From an uncultured Allomuricauda sp. (GTDB lineage: Bacteria > Bacteroidota > Bacteroidia > Flavobacteriales > Flavobacteriaceae), in assembly GCF_947258355.1 (NCBI RefSeq), contig NZ_CAMYIC010000003.1:1-64000 (forward strand): a stretch of 64,000 nt of DNA, read 5' to 3'. Each line of letters opens with the position of its first letter. Position 1 is the first letter of the stretch. The translations under genes and the position numbers were made by a program. Shown here in pieces: positions 45,362 through 54,681 of the stretch. The notes beneath the pieces are model-generated. The model was not told the DNA's origin. It saw nothing but the letters and a program-made list of their open reading frames with translations, and searched no databases.

Positions 45362-46495
45362 TTATTTCGACCAAACAACACGGTTGATGTAGTCCACATA
45401 AGAGATTATAATTCGTACTACCTTCTCACTTACATTGGGCATTGAATAATCGCCGACCTCCCTGAAATTTCTTTCCGGATTTCTTTTTTGTACCTCCAAT
45501 GCCATCAATCCTTGTAAAATTCTTTCTGGATTCAGTCCGACCATCATCACTGATGCCTCCTCCATAGCTTCGGGACGCTCATGTGCTTCCCTTATATTCA
45601 ACGCTCTAAAGTTTAATATGGATGACTCTTCGGAAATAGTACCGCTATCGGACAATACAGCAAAAGAATTAAATTGAAGTGCATTATAATCTGAAAAGCC
45701 CAAAGGTTTTAAAAACTGGATGTTCTTATGTGTCTTTACATTTTTGGAATCGAGCATATTCCGGGTCCTTGGATGGGTCGATACGATTACTGGATAATCA
45801 TATTTTTCGGCAATTTGATTCAAAGACGCTATCAATCCCTCGAAATTTTTCGGATTGCTGATATTTTCTTCTCTGTGAGAGGAAACCACAAAATACTTTT
45901 CCTTTTCAAGTCCAAGATCTTTCAATACGGTAGAGGCCTCGATTTTACTTTTGAACTGATGTAACACTTCATACATTGGGCTACCAGTTTTAATTACCCT
46001 GTCCGGTGATAGCCCCTCACGCAGCAAATATTCCCTCGCAATATCGCTATAGGTAAGATTGATGTCCGCTACATGGTCCACAATCTTTCTGTTTGTTTCT
46101 TCTGGAACCCTTTGATCAAAACAACGATTCCCCGCTTCCATGTGGAAAACAGGGATTTTTCGTTTTTTAGCAGGTATAGCGCACAAGCAAGAGTTGGTAT
46201 CACCTAGTACCAAAAATGCATCCGGAGCAATCTTCTCCAATAACGGATCTATTTTGATTAGAATATTTCCCACGGTTTCGGTAGCATTTTTTCCTGCGGC
46301 ACCCAAAAAATGATCGGGCTTTCGGATACCAAAATCCTCAAAGAATATTTCATTGAGTTCGTAATCGTAGTTCTGTCCCGTATGTACCAATGTATGCTCT
46401 ATGGCCTCATTCGCGTCCAACGCATTTAAAACACAAGCCAGACGAATGATTTCGGGCCTTGTTCCGACAACGGTTAATACTTTAAGCTTTTTCAA
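45362..46495 (-). CDS. UDP-HexNAc 2-epimerase, FnlC/CapG type
   Basis: A 377-aa non-hydrolysing 2-epimerase acting last in UDP-L-FucNAc synthesis. TVVGTRPEIIRL at the N-terminus and the catalytic-region motifs HTGQNYDYELN and GDTNSCL mark the WbjD/CapG group and set it apart from the WecB copy at 51412. The start codon is TTG (46495), the only start that gives the standard N-terminus; no ATG is near. Directly downstream of the CapF gene (20 nt) and 6 nt before the WbuB-like gene. Confidence 0.92.
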   Translation of the reverse strand: MKKLKVLTVVGTRPEIIRLACVLNALDANEAIEHTLVHTGQNYDYELNEIFFEDFGIRKPDHFLGAAGKNATETVGNILIKIDPLLEKIAPDAFLVLGDTNSCLCAIPAKKRKIPVFHMEAGNRCFDQRVPEETNRKIVDHVADINLTYSDIAREYLLREGLSPDRVIKTGSPMYEVLHQFKSKIEASTVLKDLGLEKEKYFVVSSHREENISNPKNFEGLIASLNQIAEKYDYPVIVSTHPRTRNMLDSKNVKTHKNIQFLKPLGFSDYNALQFNSFAVLSDSGTISEESSILNFRALNIREAHERPEAMEEASVMMVGLNPERILQGLMALEVQKRNPERNFREVGDYSMPNVSEKVVRIIISYVDYINRVVWSK

Positions 46496-46515
46496 ATTGA
46501 ATGTTTTATGGTTTG

Positions 46516-47658
46516 TTATTCAACATTTTCAAAATAGGTATCGGCATCCTCTGGATCATAGGGTTCATTGATCCAGAACAATGTGATCAATTCTTCTTCT
46601 CCTGTATTGGTTATATTATGGGTATACCAGATGGGCATATCCACATATGCAGGTTCCTTACCATCCAAATCATAGTTGATGACTTCATCCGTTCCAATTT
46701 TACGCAATTGAATCCGGGCCTTTCCACTTATCACCGCAAAACGTTCTGCTTTTCTGGTATGAAAATGATTTCCCCTTGTAATACCAGGAACAGTGGTGGA
46801 AAATGAAAACTGTCCAGAAGTCTGGGTTCTGGCAATCTCTACAAAACTACCTCTTGGATCGGTATGTTTGGTATATTTTACTGGATAATGCGATTCTGGG
46901 ATATAGCACCTGAAGGTGTTGAACAGCGACTTTTCGAAATGGTCTTCCAAATCTGGGAAAATTCCTTTTTCCATATAGTTGGATTTAAAACCGTTCAACA
47001 ATTCCAATATCCGAGAGACCTTAACGTAATGGTTGGGCTCAATTTCAACTTCAAAACTATTGTTGTTCAGGGGTTTGGATTGCTGGTCGCCAAAAATAGT
47101 GTCAATAAAAATTTGAATCAGATCATTGATATATATAAGTCCAACTTCACCATCATTAAGAATAGTCGGTTTTTCATTGTTTGCCACTTTATGGCAAAAA
47201 GTCGCCACTACAGAATTATAATTTGGTCTCCCGAATGGCCCAAATACATTTGGAATGGTCAAAGAAGAAAACTTTCCTCCTGTTTCCGCTGCCCATGCCA
47301 TAAACTTCTCTTTGCCCTCCTTTTTGGATTGCCCATAAAGGTTATCCTTTAATTCTTGCGAGGATGATGAAAAGATAATATGTGGTGTAACCTTGGATTT
47401 TTCGCAAGCAGCGATTAAATCTTCTACCAATTTAAGATTGGTATCATAGATCACTTTTTGATCTTCGTGCCTGTTCATGGCTGCTAAATGGACTATGCTA
47501 TCACATTCAGAAACGAATTTGGACAACCTATCCAGGTCCTTAAAAAAGGAACGCTCAAAATTGACCAATTCCACATCCTCCCTTAAGGATAATGTGGTGT
47601 ATAGGTGATTACCGATAAAACCTGCTTGACCTGTAATTCCAATTTTATGTTTTTCCAT
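46516..47658 (-). CDS. Bifunctional reductase/cupin CapF (FnlB)
   Basis: A 380-aa enzyme of UDP-L-FucNAc synthesis. The N-terminal reductase has the Rossmann motif GITGQAGFIG; the C-terminal cupin (about 255-375) carries the metal-binding GNHFHTRKAERF. In Staphylococcus aureus CapF the cupin epimerises C3 and the N-terminal part reduces C4. Both parts are complete. It lies 9 nt after the small cupin gene and 20 nt before the 2-epimerase, in the order CapE, cupin, CapF, CapG. Confidence 0.94.
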   Translation of the reverse strand: MEKHKIGITGQAGFIGNHLYTTLSLREDVELVNFERSFFKDLDRLSKFVSECDSIVHLAAMNRHEDQKVIYDTNLKLVEDLIAACEKSKVTPHIIFSSSSQELKDNLYGQSKKEGKEKFMAWAAETGGKFSSLTIPNVFGPFGRPNYNSVVATFCHKVANNEKPTILNDGEVGLIYINDLIQIFIDTIFGDQQSKPLNNNSFEVEIEPNHYVKVSRILELLNGFKSNYMEKGIFPDLEDHFEKSLFNTFRCYIPESHYPVKYTKHTDPRGSFVEIARTQTSGQFSFSTTVPGITRGNHFHTRKAERFAVISGKARIQLRKIGTDEVINYDLDGKEPAYVDMPIWYTHNITNTGEEELITLFWINEPYDPEDADTYFENVE

Positions 47659-47667
47659 CTTATTAAT

Positions 47668-48096
47668 TTACCATTTGGCCGACCATTGATCCAATGGGAA
47701 CCTGAAATCATCATTTTTTGATTCGTTGAGAGCAGCGTTCGAAAACACCTGTAATCTAGCATTATTGGATTTTGCCTTTATGCCTGTTACAAAACCTCCA
47801 GGAACCGCAAGGATTTTGGGGTTTGATGCATCCAGTTCAATTCTTGTTGGAGTCAAGTCGTCCGAAGGGTTGTTTAAATCATTGATTTCAATAATATTGA
47901 TTACAAAACTGCCGGATAAGCAATAGAACCATTTTTTCTCATGCTGATGACCCTGCCATCCTCTAATTATATCTTGATTTGCTGGGGAAATTTCATAAAA
48001 ACGCACTATTTCACTCATATTGAGCGTGTTGAAAAAACGCATTTCTCCCCTTTCATCTCGAAAGGTTTCCCCCGAAATCACAAGATTATTCAGCAT
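47668..48096 (-). CDS. WxcM/FdtA-like small cupin
   Basis: A 142-aa single-domain cupin of the sugar epimerase/ketoisomerase (WxcM-like) group. RGEMRFFNTLNMSEIVRFYEIS and GWQGHQHEKKWFYCLSGS show the cupin core with histidines for substrate or metal. It overlaps the end of the CapE gene by 11 nt and lies 9 nt before CapF. The standard UDP-L-FucNAc route needs only CapE, CapF and CapG, so this extra cupin is either a helper for the C3/C5 epimerisation or makes a variant sugar. Confidence 0.82.
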   Translation of the reverse strand: MLNNLVISGETFRDERGEMRFFNTLNMSEIVRFYEISPANQDIIRGWQGHQHEKKWFYCLSGSFVINIIEINDLNNPSDDLTPTRIELDASNPKILAVPGGFVTGIKAKSNNARLQVFSNAALNESKNDDFRFPLDQWSAKW

Positions 48097-49099
48097 TCAA
48101 CTGTTCTTTGATAAAATCAAGATTCAGCAATGTTCTTTTTAACTCATCGTTGTTTAGGTGCTTGGTATTGTGCGAATGATAATCTTCAATGCTGCTGATA
48201 TCCTTTTCCCCTTCAGAAAAATACCTGCTATAATTCAAGTCCCTGTTATCTGCTGGAATCCTATAGAACTCTCCCATATCCTCAGCTTTCTGCATTTCCT
48301 CGCGCGTACAAAGGGTTTCGTACAATTTTTCACCATGTCTGGTTCCTATAACCTTTACTTCATTGTCAGCATTAAATATCCCTTTTATGGCATCTGCCAA
48401 ATCACCGATGGTACTTGCGGGGGCCTTGTTCACAAATAAATCCCCTTGGTTACCATGTTCAAAAGCAAAGAGAACCAAATCGACCGCATCTTCCAAAGAC
48501 ATCAAAAAACGTGTCATATGGGGGTCTGTTACCGTAATTGGATTACCCTCCTTAATTTGATTTACGAACAATGGAATCACAGAGCCTCTTGAGGCCATAA
48601 CATTTCCATAGCGTGTTAAACATACCTTGGTGGCATCGCCAGGGATGTTACGTGAAGCGGCAACGGCTACTTTTTCCATCAATGCTTTACTTATACCCAT
48701 GGCATTTATAGGATATGCGGCCTTGTCAGTACTCAAACAAATAATTCGTTTTACTCCATTAGCAACGGCAGCATCTATGGTATTCTGTGTGCCAAAAACG
48801 TTGGTTTTGGCTGCTTCTATGGGGAAGAACTCACAAGAAGGGACTTGTTTTAATGCAGCTGCATGGAAAACATAGTCCACACCCTTCATGGCGTGATTGA
48901 TACTGTTAAAATCCCTTACATCACCAATATAGAACTTGATTTTTGGGTTTTTGAGCCGATTACGCATGTCATCTTGCTTTTTTTCATCGCGACTGAATAT
49001 GCGTATTTCACCGATATCTGTCTGTAAAAAACGGTCTAGTACCGCATTTCCAAAAGATCCGGTTCCCCCTGTGATCATTAATGTTTTGTTTTTGAACAT
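48086..49099 (-). CDS. UDP-GlcNAc 4,6-dehydratase/5-epimerase CapE (FnlA)
   Basis: A 337-aa soluble inverting dehydratase that starts UDP-L-FucNAc synthesis. NADP motif TGGTGSFG near the N-terminus, HAAALKQVP, and the active site STDKAAYPINAMGISKALMEK with methionine replacing tyrosine before the catalytic lysine, as in CapE. Its length is half that of membrane-bound CapD at 38092. Its end overlaps the next gene by 11 nt. Confidence 0.94.
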   Translation of the reverse strand: MFKNKTLMITGGTGSFGNAVLDRFLQTDIGEIRIFSRDEKKQDDMRNRLKNPKIKFYIGDVRDFNSINHAMKGVDYVFHAAALKQVPSCEFFPIEAAKTNVFGTQNTIDAAVANGVKRIICLSTDKAAYPINAMGISKALMEKVAVAASRNIPGDATKVCLTRYGNVMASRGSVIPLFVNQIKEGNPITVTDPHMTRFLMSLEDAVDLVLFAFEHGNQGDLFVNKAPASTIGDLADAIKGIFNADNEVKVIGTRHGEKLYETLCTREEMQKAEDMGEFYRIPADNRDLNYSRYFSEGEKDISSIEDYHSHNTKHLNNDELKRTLLNLDFIKEQLNAE

Positions 49100-49114
49100 C
49101 TTTTGATTATTTAA

Positions 49115-50176
49115 CTATGCTACAAAATATTGTTTATCCAATGTCTTTATATTTTCATGGCAATCCATTAATTCTGACATGGTTATTGTATTCAAAAAAT
49201 CGGAAATCGATTCTTTATCTGTATCTATGGTCCATCCCATTTTGTTTTCCAACACCCTTTCTCCGACATAGGTGCCATTTGCACAAACAATGGGGATATT
49301 AAAAAAACCCGATTCATAATATTTGTTCGGCATTGCCACTTTTTCATTTTCCAAGGTATTGTTGTAGACAACAAAATTCAAGTTGTTTTCACCATAAATC
49401 CTTTCAAGATCGTCCGGGTTTTTAAAAGGCCCATGGTAATGAATATTCGAATTTTCGTTCACCGCTTTTTCAATGCCTTGAATAATGGTACCACCATGAG
49501 TAGCTCCATAAAAATTCAAAATGATATTTTTATTGGCCGCCACTACCTCCGTTAAACCCTTAATTATTTCCGCATACCTAAAAGCTCCGATGTAAGCAAT
49601 ACGCAGCTTGTCTGTTTGCATCTTTTCAACAGGATTTACCCGGCTGTAGGTTTCCAGTTTATTTTCCTTAACCACCACTTGAGACTCTGAAACGTTTTTT
49701 TTATAATATCCTTCGTAGAAACTCCTGGTCGTAAATACGACCTTTCGTGATCTGCCGGCAAGAAATCTATCCAAAAAGCTCATCAACTTTCTTTTGGTTT
49801 TGCCTGAGTACAACCAAACTATGTCACTGATTTCATAATCCACATCTGCGTTCATTATAAAAAAACTTAATGCTCTTAGGTCCAATCCGAAAACATAAAT
49901 AGACTTTTTACCAAAACCGTATTTTGCATAAATAAGCCACAATAGCCTAATAAAAACGAAAGCTCTTTGAAAATATTGGTTGTTCTTTAACTGACCAACC
50001 ACAGTGATCGTAACATTATCGTTCTCCTCTAAGACTTTGTGATTTTGAACAGAGTGAACATTTCTAGTAAAACCATATACATGAACTTTTTTATATTCCT
50101 TGGCTTTCTGGTTTATCCTTTTAACTATCCTAGGCTGCTCCAGTGATTGTGCCAAAACAATTAAAACATTGTTCAT
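49115..50176 (-). CDS. GT-B glycosyltransferase, unassigned
   Basis: A 353-aa probable glycosyltransferase of the GT-B fold. The first domain opens with VLIVLAQSLEQPRIVKRI; the second has IAYIGAFRYAEIIKGL and HYHGPFKNPDDL, then a donor-site-like KVAMPNKYYESG with a glutamate in the usual place. Sequence is too divergent to name donor or acceptor. It lies 15 nt upstream of capE and 18 nt after wecC, in the long polysaccharide operon. Confidence 0.78.
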   Translation of the reverse strand: MNNVLIVLAQSLEQPRIVKRINQKAKEYKKVHVYGFTRNVHSVQNHKVLEENDNVTITVVGQLKNNQYFQRAFVFIRLLWLIYAKYGFGKKSIYVFGLDLRALSFFIMNADVDYEISDIVWLYSGKTKRKLMSFLDRFLAGRSRKVVFTTRSFYEGYYKKNVSESQVVVKENKLETYSRVNPVEKMQTDKLRIAYIGAFRYAEIIKGLTEVVAANKNIILNFYGATHGGTIIQGIEKAVNENSNIHYHGPFKNPDDLERIYGENNLNFVVYNNTLENEKVAMPNKYYESGFFNIPIVCANGTYVGERVLENKMGWTIDTDKESISDFLNTITMSELMDCHENIKTLDKQYFVA

Positions 50177-50194
50177 GATTGTAGTTTATAATGT

Positions 50195-51412
50195 CTATTT
50201 CGCTTCTAAAACCCCGCAAAAATCCAATATACGCTTCTTTGTGTTTTTGGGCAGCTCATTAAACTCATTATGAGCCACCAAATACACAATAATATCAGCC
50301 TCTTCGAAAGCGGTTTTGTAATCCGTTAACTTAAAAACGTTATGGGAATCTATATTGGGCTCAACAATGAAGTATTCTTCATTATTGACGTTTTGCAATA
50401 CTTTTTGTACGATATACTTTGCCGGGGACTCCCGTAAATCATCAATATTCGGCTTAAATGCCAGCCCCATTAAGGCCACTTTAGGTTTATAGCCGTTTTC
50501 CAGTTCAAATTTCAGTTTTTCACTCTGCACTTTTTCCGCGCACCAAAAAGACTTATAGTTGTTGATTTCCCTTGCGGTACCAATAATTTTGGATTCCATA
50601 GGATAATCGGAAACAATAAAATAAGGGTCTACAGCAATGCAATGTCCGCCTACTCCACAGCCTGGTTGTAGTATATTCACCCTAGGGTGCTTATTGGCCA
50701 ATTTTATCAGCTCCCAAACATTGATATCTGCCTTGTCGCATATTAGCGAAAGTTCGTTCGCGAAAGCAATCTGCACATCTCGTGATGAATTTTCAACCAG
50801 TTTGCACATTTCTGCAGTACGTGCATTGGTCTTGTGCAACTCGCCTTTCACGTATGCCGAATAAAACGCAACTGCCTTTTCAGTTGATTCTGCATCTATA
50901 CCCCCAATCACCCGATCATTGTGCACAAGTTCGTACATAACATTTCCGGGCAATACGCGCTCTGGACAATAGGCCATATGAATCTTATCCGTAAGTTCTG
51001 GACGTTGATCAAAAATTAGGTCCCTCATTTTTTCAGTCGTGCCAATTGGAGAAGTAGATTCTATGATATACAAATCACCTTCCTTTAATAGGGGCAATAT
51101 AGCTTTGGTCGCAGCTTCAACATAAGAAATATCGGGTTCATTCTTTTCTTTAAACGGTGTTGGTACCACAATAAGGTAAGTATCCGCTTGTTTAGGTTCA
51201 AGACTGGCTTTTAGAAAACCTTCCGATACAGCTTTTGAAACGGCTACGTCCAAATCTGGCTCCACAATATGTACCTCACCCCTATTAATGGTATCCACCA
51301 CCCTTGGATTAACATCCACTCCGTTTACCTTGGTCCCATTACCTGCAATCAAAGCAGCAGTGGGCAGGCCAATATAGCCCAACCCCATCATGGTTACTTT
51401 ATTTTCTGACAC
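50195..51412 (-). CDS. wecC: UDP-ManNAc dehydrogenase
   Basis: A 405-aa dehydrogenase turning UDP-ManNAc into UDP-ManNAcA with two NAD. Rossmann motif MGLGYIGLPTA, catalytic lysine region ENSSRDVQIAFANELS, and the thioester cysteine in GCGVGGHCIAVDP. The start is GTG at 51412; that base is shared with the TAG stop of wecB (one-base overlap), so the two are coupled. The pair gives UDP-ManNAcA, a common uronic acid of surface polysaccharides. Confidence 0.94.
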   Translation of the reverse strand: MSENKVTMMGLGYIGLPTAALIAGNGTKVNGVDVNPRVVDTINRGEVHIVEPDLDVAVSKAVSEGFLKASLEPKQADTYLIVVPTPFKEKNEPDISYVEAATKAILPLLKEGDLYIIESTSPIGTTEKMRDLIFDQRPELTDKIHMAYCPERVLPGNVMYELVHNDRVIGGIDAESTEKAVAFYSAYVKGELHKTNARTAEMCKLVENSSRDVQIAFANELSLICDKADINVWELIKLANKHPRVNILQPGCGVGGHCIAVDPYFIVSDYPMESKIIGTAREINNYKSFWCAEKVQSEKLKFELENGYKPKVALMGLAFKPNIDDLRESPAKYIVQKVLQNVNNEEYFIVEPNIDSHNVFKLTDYKTAFEEADIIVYLVAHNEFNELPKNTKKRILDFCGVLEAK

Positions 51413-52533
51413 TATTCTTGATTTTTCATGAATTCAACAATACGCTCACAAGCTTTACCATCACCATAAGGGTTGTGCAACTTGCTCATTTTTTTATATT
51501 GATCATCATCTGTTAATAAAGTAACAGCATGTGATACAATTTTCTGCTTGTCGGTACCTACCAAAATTACCGTACCCGCCTCTACGGCTTCAGGTCTTTC
51601 AGTAGTATCCCTCATTACCAAAACTGGTTTTCCCAAACTGGGAGCTTCTTCCTGAACACCCCCACTATCTGTAATAACCATATGGCTTTTATCCATTAAC
51701 CAAACAAATTCAGGATAGGCCAAAGGATCGATCAATTTTATATTGTCCATATCGCCCAGTAATTCGTAGACCGGTTTTTGAACCTTTGGATTTAGGTGTA
51801 CTGGGTAAACTATTTCAACATCGTCAAATTTTTCTGCAATTTCCTTCAATGCTTGACAAATATTGATAAAGCCCTGGCCATGATTTTCACGTCTATGGCC
51901 TGTGACCAAAATGATTTTTTTATCATCGGAAACCTTTGTCTTAAGTTCACTAAGTTCTTTGGTGTCCAATGTTTTTACCCGCTTCACACTTTCGTGCAAT
52001 GCATCGATTACCGTATTTCCGGTAATCGAAATTGATTTTTTATCAACGCCCTCATTCAGTAAGTTTTGACTTGAGGTCGTAGTCGGAGCAAAATGGAAAT
52101 CGGCCACATGACCCGTTACCCTTCTATTGATTTCTTCTGGGAAGGGTGCCCATTTGTTAAAAGTTCGTAACCCCGCTTCCACATGACAAACCTTTGCCCC
52201 TGAATAAAAACCTGCGATACTCGACCCCATAGTGGTGGTGGTATCTCCATGTACATAGACAAAATCCGGTTTATAGGATTCCAAAACCGACTGCATGTTG
52301 GTTATAATGGCGGCGGTCAAACCATATAGGTTTTGTCCCGGTTTCATTAAATCAAGATCAAAATCGGGAGTTATCTCAAAAAAGTCCAAAACCTGGTCCA
52401 ACATTTCACGGTGTTGTGCCGTTACACATACCTTGGTTTCAAATTCATCTGAATTTTGGAATGCTTTGACCAAGGGTGCCATTTTGATGGCTTCCGGTCT
52501 AGTTCCAAAAACAATGAGGTTCTTTTTCCGCAT
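51412..52533 (-). CDS. wecB: UDP-GlcNAc 2-epimerase (non-hydrolysing)
   Basis: A 373-aa epimerase making UDP-ManNAc from UDP-GlcNAc. FGTRPEAIKMAPLVKAF, VTAQHREMLDQVLDFF, VHGDTTTTMG and VEAGLRT are the WecB signature blocks. It feeds the WecC gene that overlaps it by one base. It is a different branch from the CapG-type epimerase at 45362, so this locus needs both enzymes for two sugars. Confidence 0.95.
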   Translation of the reverse strand: MRKKNLIVFGTRPEAIKMAPLVKAFQNSDEFETKVCVTAQHREMLDQVLDFFEITPDFDLDLMKPGQNLYGLTAAIITNMQSVLESYKPDFVYVHGDTTTTMGSSIAGFYSGAKVCHVEAGLRTFNKWAPFPEEINRRVTGHVADFHFAPTTTSSQNLLNEGVDKKSISITGNTVIDALHESVKRVKTLDTKELSELKTKVSDDKKIILVTGHRRENHGQGFINICQALKEIAEKFDDVEIVYPVHLNPKVQKPVYELLGDMDNIKLIDPLAYPEFVWLMDKSHMVITDSGGVQEEAPSLGKPVLVMRDTTERPEAVEAGTVILVGTDKQKIVSHAVTLLTDDDQYKKMSKLHNPYGDGKACERIVEFMKNQE

Positions 52534-52534
52534 A

Positions 52535-53413
52535 TCAGTTTTTTCTGTTTTTATATAAGAGTTGATAATATAATTTTGGGCAAAATACTTTAAAATATCC
52601 CGTTAAAAGAAATATTGGTAGTCTTATCGGAAAATGCTTTTTCATGTGATGGGTCTGAGAAACAAAATCAAACCCAATTGGATTATGGAGCATTTTATAT
52701 CTGTCCTTTAGCGATAGTTTCATAAATTTCAAATATGGATCGCTATGATCATTGATACATTCTCCTACGGTCCCGGGCATAATAAGAACCGGAAGCTCAT
52801 TTTTTGTAGCCCTGAGGGTATAATCATAATCTGCCATACCATGAACGTAACCGTCTGCAAGCATGCCTATTTTGTCCACCACATTTTTACTTACCCATAA
52901 AATATTGGCATTTCCCAACTCACATGGAATAGGTTCGCTCTTTGGCTTTAATCGCTTCATTTTTGCCAAAAATCGGTTTTTAAAAATACTGCCCCCGTAG
53001 CTTATTTTCTTTGTTTCAGCATCAACGGTTGAACCAACATATACTCCCCCCATTCCATATTTGGAATTACTGAACTCATGTGTTTTTAGTACAGCATCAA
53101 AAAGATGGGGATAGACATAGGTATCGTCATTCAATAAAAGAAAAGCATCGTATTCCCCTTTCAAGGCTTCGCTCCAAGAATTGCGCATGCCCCCTGCCCA
53201 AAACAGATTTCCATCTCCCTTTAAAATTTTTACATGCGGGAAACTTTTGGATACGGCCTCGGAGGTTCCATCAGTTGAACCATCATCAGTAAGGTAAATG
53301 GACATTTCCCAGCCATCCGAGAATTCATTATACGCTTTGTGTAAAGCTGTTAAGGATGCTATGGTTTTATCTTTTCTATTAAAACAAGTGAGAAGAACAG
53401 CCAGTTTGTTCAT
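52535..53413 (-). CDS. GT2-family glycosyltransferase
   Basis: A 292-aa GT-A transferase: N-terminal LLTCFNRKDKTIASL, nucleotide-binding YLTDDGSTDGT, and a metal-binding LLLNDDTYV (DxD variant NDD). The GMADYDYTLR motif further on supplies the catalytic acid, a pattern seen in rhamnosyl/GT2 transferases of O-antigen loci. It lies one base before wecB on the same strand. Acceptor and donor are unknown. Confidence 0.88.
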   Translation of the reverse strand: MNKLAVLLTCFNRKDKTIASLTALHKAYNEFSDGWEMSIYLTDDGSTDGTSEAVSKSFPHVKILKGDGNLFWAGGMRNSWSEALKGEYDAFLLLNDDTYVYPHLFDAVLKTHEFSNSKYGMGGVYVGSTVDAETKKISYGGSIFKNRFLAKMKRLKPKSEPIPCELGNANILWVSKNVVDKIGMLADGYVHGMADYDYTLRATKNELPVLIMPGTVGECINDHSDPYLKFMKLSLKDRYKMLHNPIGFDFVSQTHHMKKHFPIRLPIFLLTGYFKVFCPKLYYQLLYKNRKN

Positions 53414-53504
53414 TTTTGGGGTAATGGTCAGGTTGCTAAATTCAGGTTAAAAACGGTATAAAAGTACGCTAAAGTATCACGTGCAAAAGATTTATTGGAC
53501 AACC

Positions 53505-54680
53505 TTACTCAATTACTGGATTATCGGTACTGTATTTTTTAACCACTCCAATGAAAAAACAGAAAAAGGCAAAAAAATCAAACATTCCCTCTAGTATGGG
53601 TTCCACCATAAAAACCAATGAAAAACCAAGGGTGAAAACGATAATTTGATTGTTAAAGGCATATGCTTCCTTTTTCTTTTTAATTGCCTTAAACACAGTT
53701 AAATAGGATTTAGTGGTAAAAAACAGTAGAAAGAAGAAAGACAAAAATCCACCTATGCGCAGCACATCAAACCAAAGATTATGTGCATGCCCAAATTCAT
53801 GTTCGCTCCATCCCAACGGTTTTGTAAATAAATATTCCATGGACTTGATCCATCTATCGGTACGTCCACCACCCGATGCCAAATCTTGACTATCTTCCAT
53901 TCTATTGGCAAAAGCCGATAACCAGTCCTGATCCAAATCAAAACTTACGGTGTTCATTATATAAAAGATACCCAAGAAAAATAACAAAAACATGAACAGG
54001 TTCCGTCTAAATGATTGTCTTGGCATCACGTATATTAGGGAAACCAATAATGCAATTAGGCTAATACTTATCTGGGTTCGGCTACCAATCCTAAGAATAC
54101 AGGCCATGGCAATCGCATAATACACCAACAGTAATATCCTAGCTACAAAGGGGAGCTTTTTAATGTGTGGGACCAATAAAGCGGGCAAGGTCATTATTAA
54201 GGTAAAATATGACCCCATAATAGTCGCAGGAACAATATTACCTGTCCAATAATTAGGTAGATTCCTTTCTACTACATTATACCCATTTTGTAAAATATCG
54301 GTAAAAACAGATAGCACTGCTGTGATTGAAAATATTATCGCAGAAATCAAAAGTAGAAGTACCAAGTTAGTCTGATTGGACTTTAACTTTTCCGCAAAAA
54401 ACTTTCCCAATAGATAAAATGCTCCCGGTACAATAGCATATATTACTATGTATTGATTTCCCGCCTTAGGGTCGAAAGAGAAAAAGGCCGCATAGATAAC
54501 AGAAAAAACGAATAATAGCCAAAAACCAGCATCCACATTTTTGATAAGAAAGCTCTTTTGAAGTAGAATCAAAGCTGCAATGAGATATCCAATATAAATA
54601 TTCAACCCATACGGATTTAAAAGGTAGATAAAGAACAATGCCACAAAAGGCACTCCTATTTTTCGTATCGCTTTGAGCAC
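53505..54680 (-). CDS. O-antigen/capsule polymerase (Wzy-like)
   Basis: A 391-aa protein with about ten spans and one large periplasmic loop (about 245-295) holding GGGRTDRW and GHAHNLWFDVLRIGG, the pattern of O-antigen ligase/polymerase (Wzy_C) proteins. It would join repeat units after flipping by the Wzx protein at 58577. The start codon is GTG (54680). Being the only such protein in the locus, it is the candidate polymerase; a ligase role is the alternative. Confidence 0.85.
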   Translation of the reverse strand: MLKAIRKIGVPFVALFFIYLLNPYGLNIYIGYLIAALILLQKSFLIKNVDAGFWLLFVFSVIYAAFFSFDPKAGNQYIVIYAIVPGAFYLLGKFFAEKLKSNQTNLVLLLLISAIIFSITAVLSVFTDILQNGYNVVERNLPNYWTGNIVPATIMGSYFTLIMTLPALLVPHIKKLPFVARILLLVYYAIAMACILRIGSRTQISISLIALLVSLIYVMPRQSFRRNLFMFLLFFLGIFYIMNTVSFDLDQDWLSAFANRMEDSQDLASGGGRTDRWIKSMEYLFTKPLGWSEHEFGHAHNLWFDVLRIGGFLSFFFLLFFTTKSYLTVFKAIKKKKEAYAFNNQIIVFTLGFSLVFMVEPILEGMFDFFAFFCFFIGVVKKYSTDNPVIE

Positions 54681-54681
54681 T

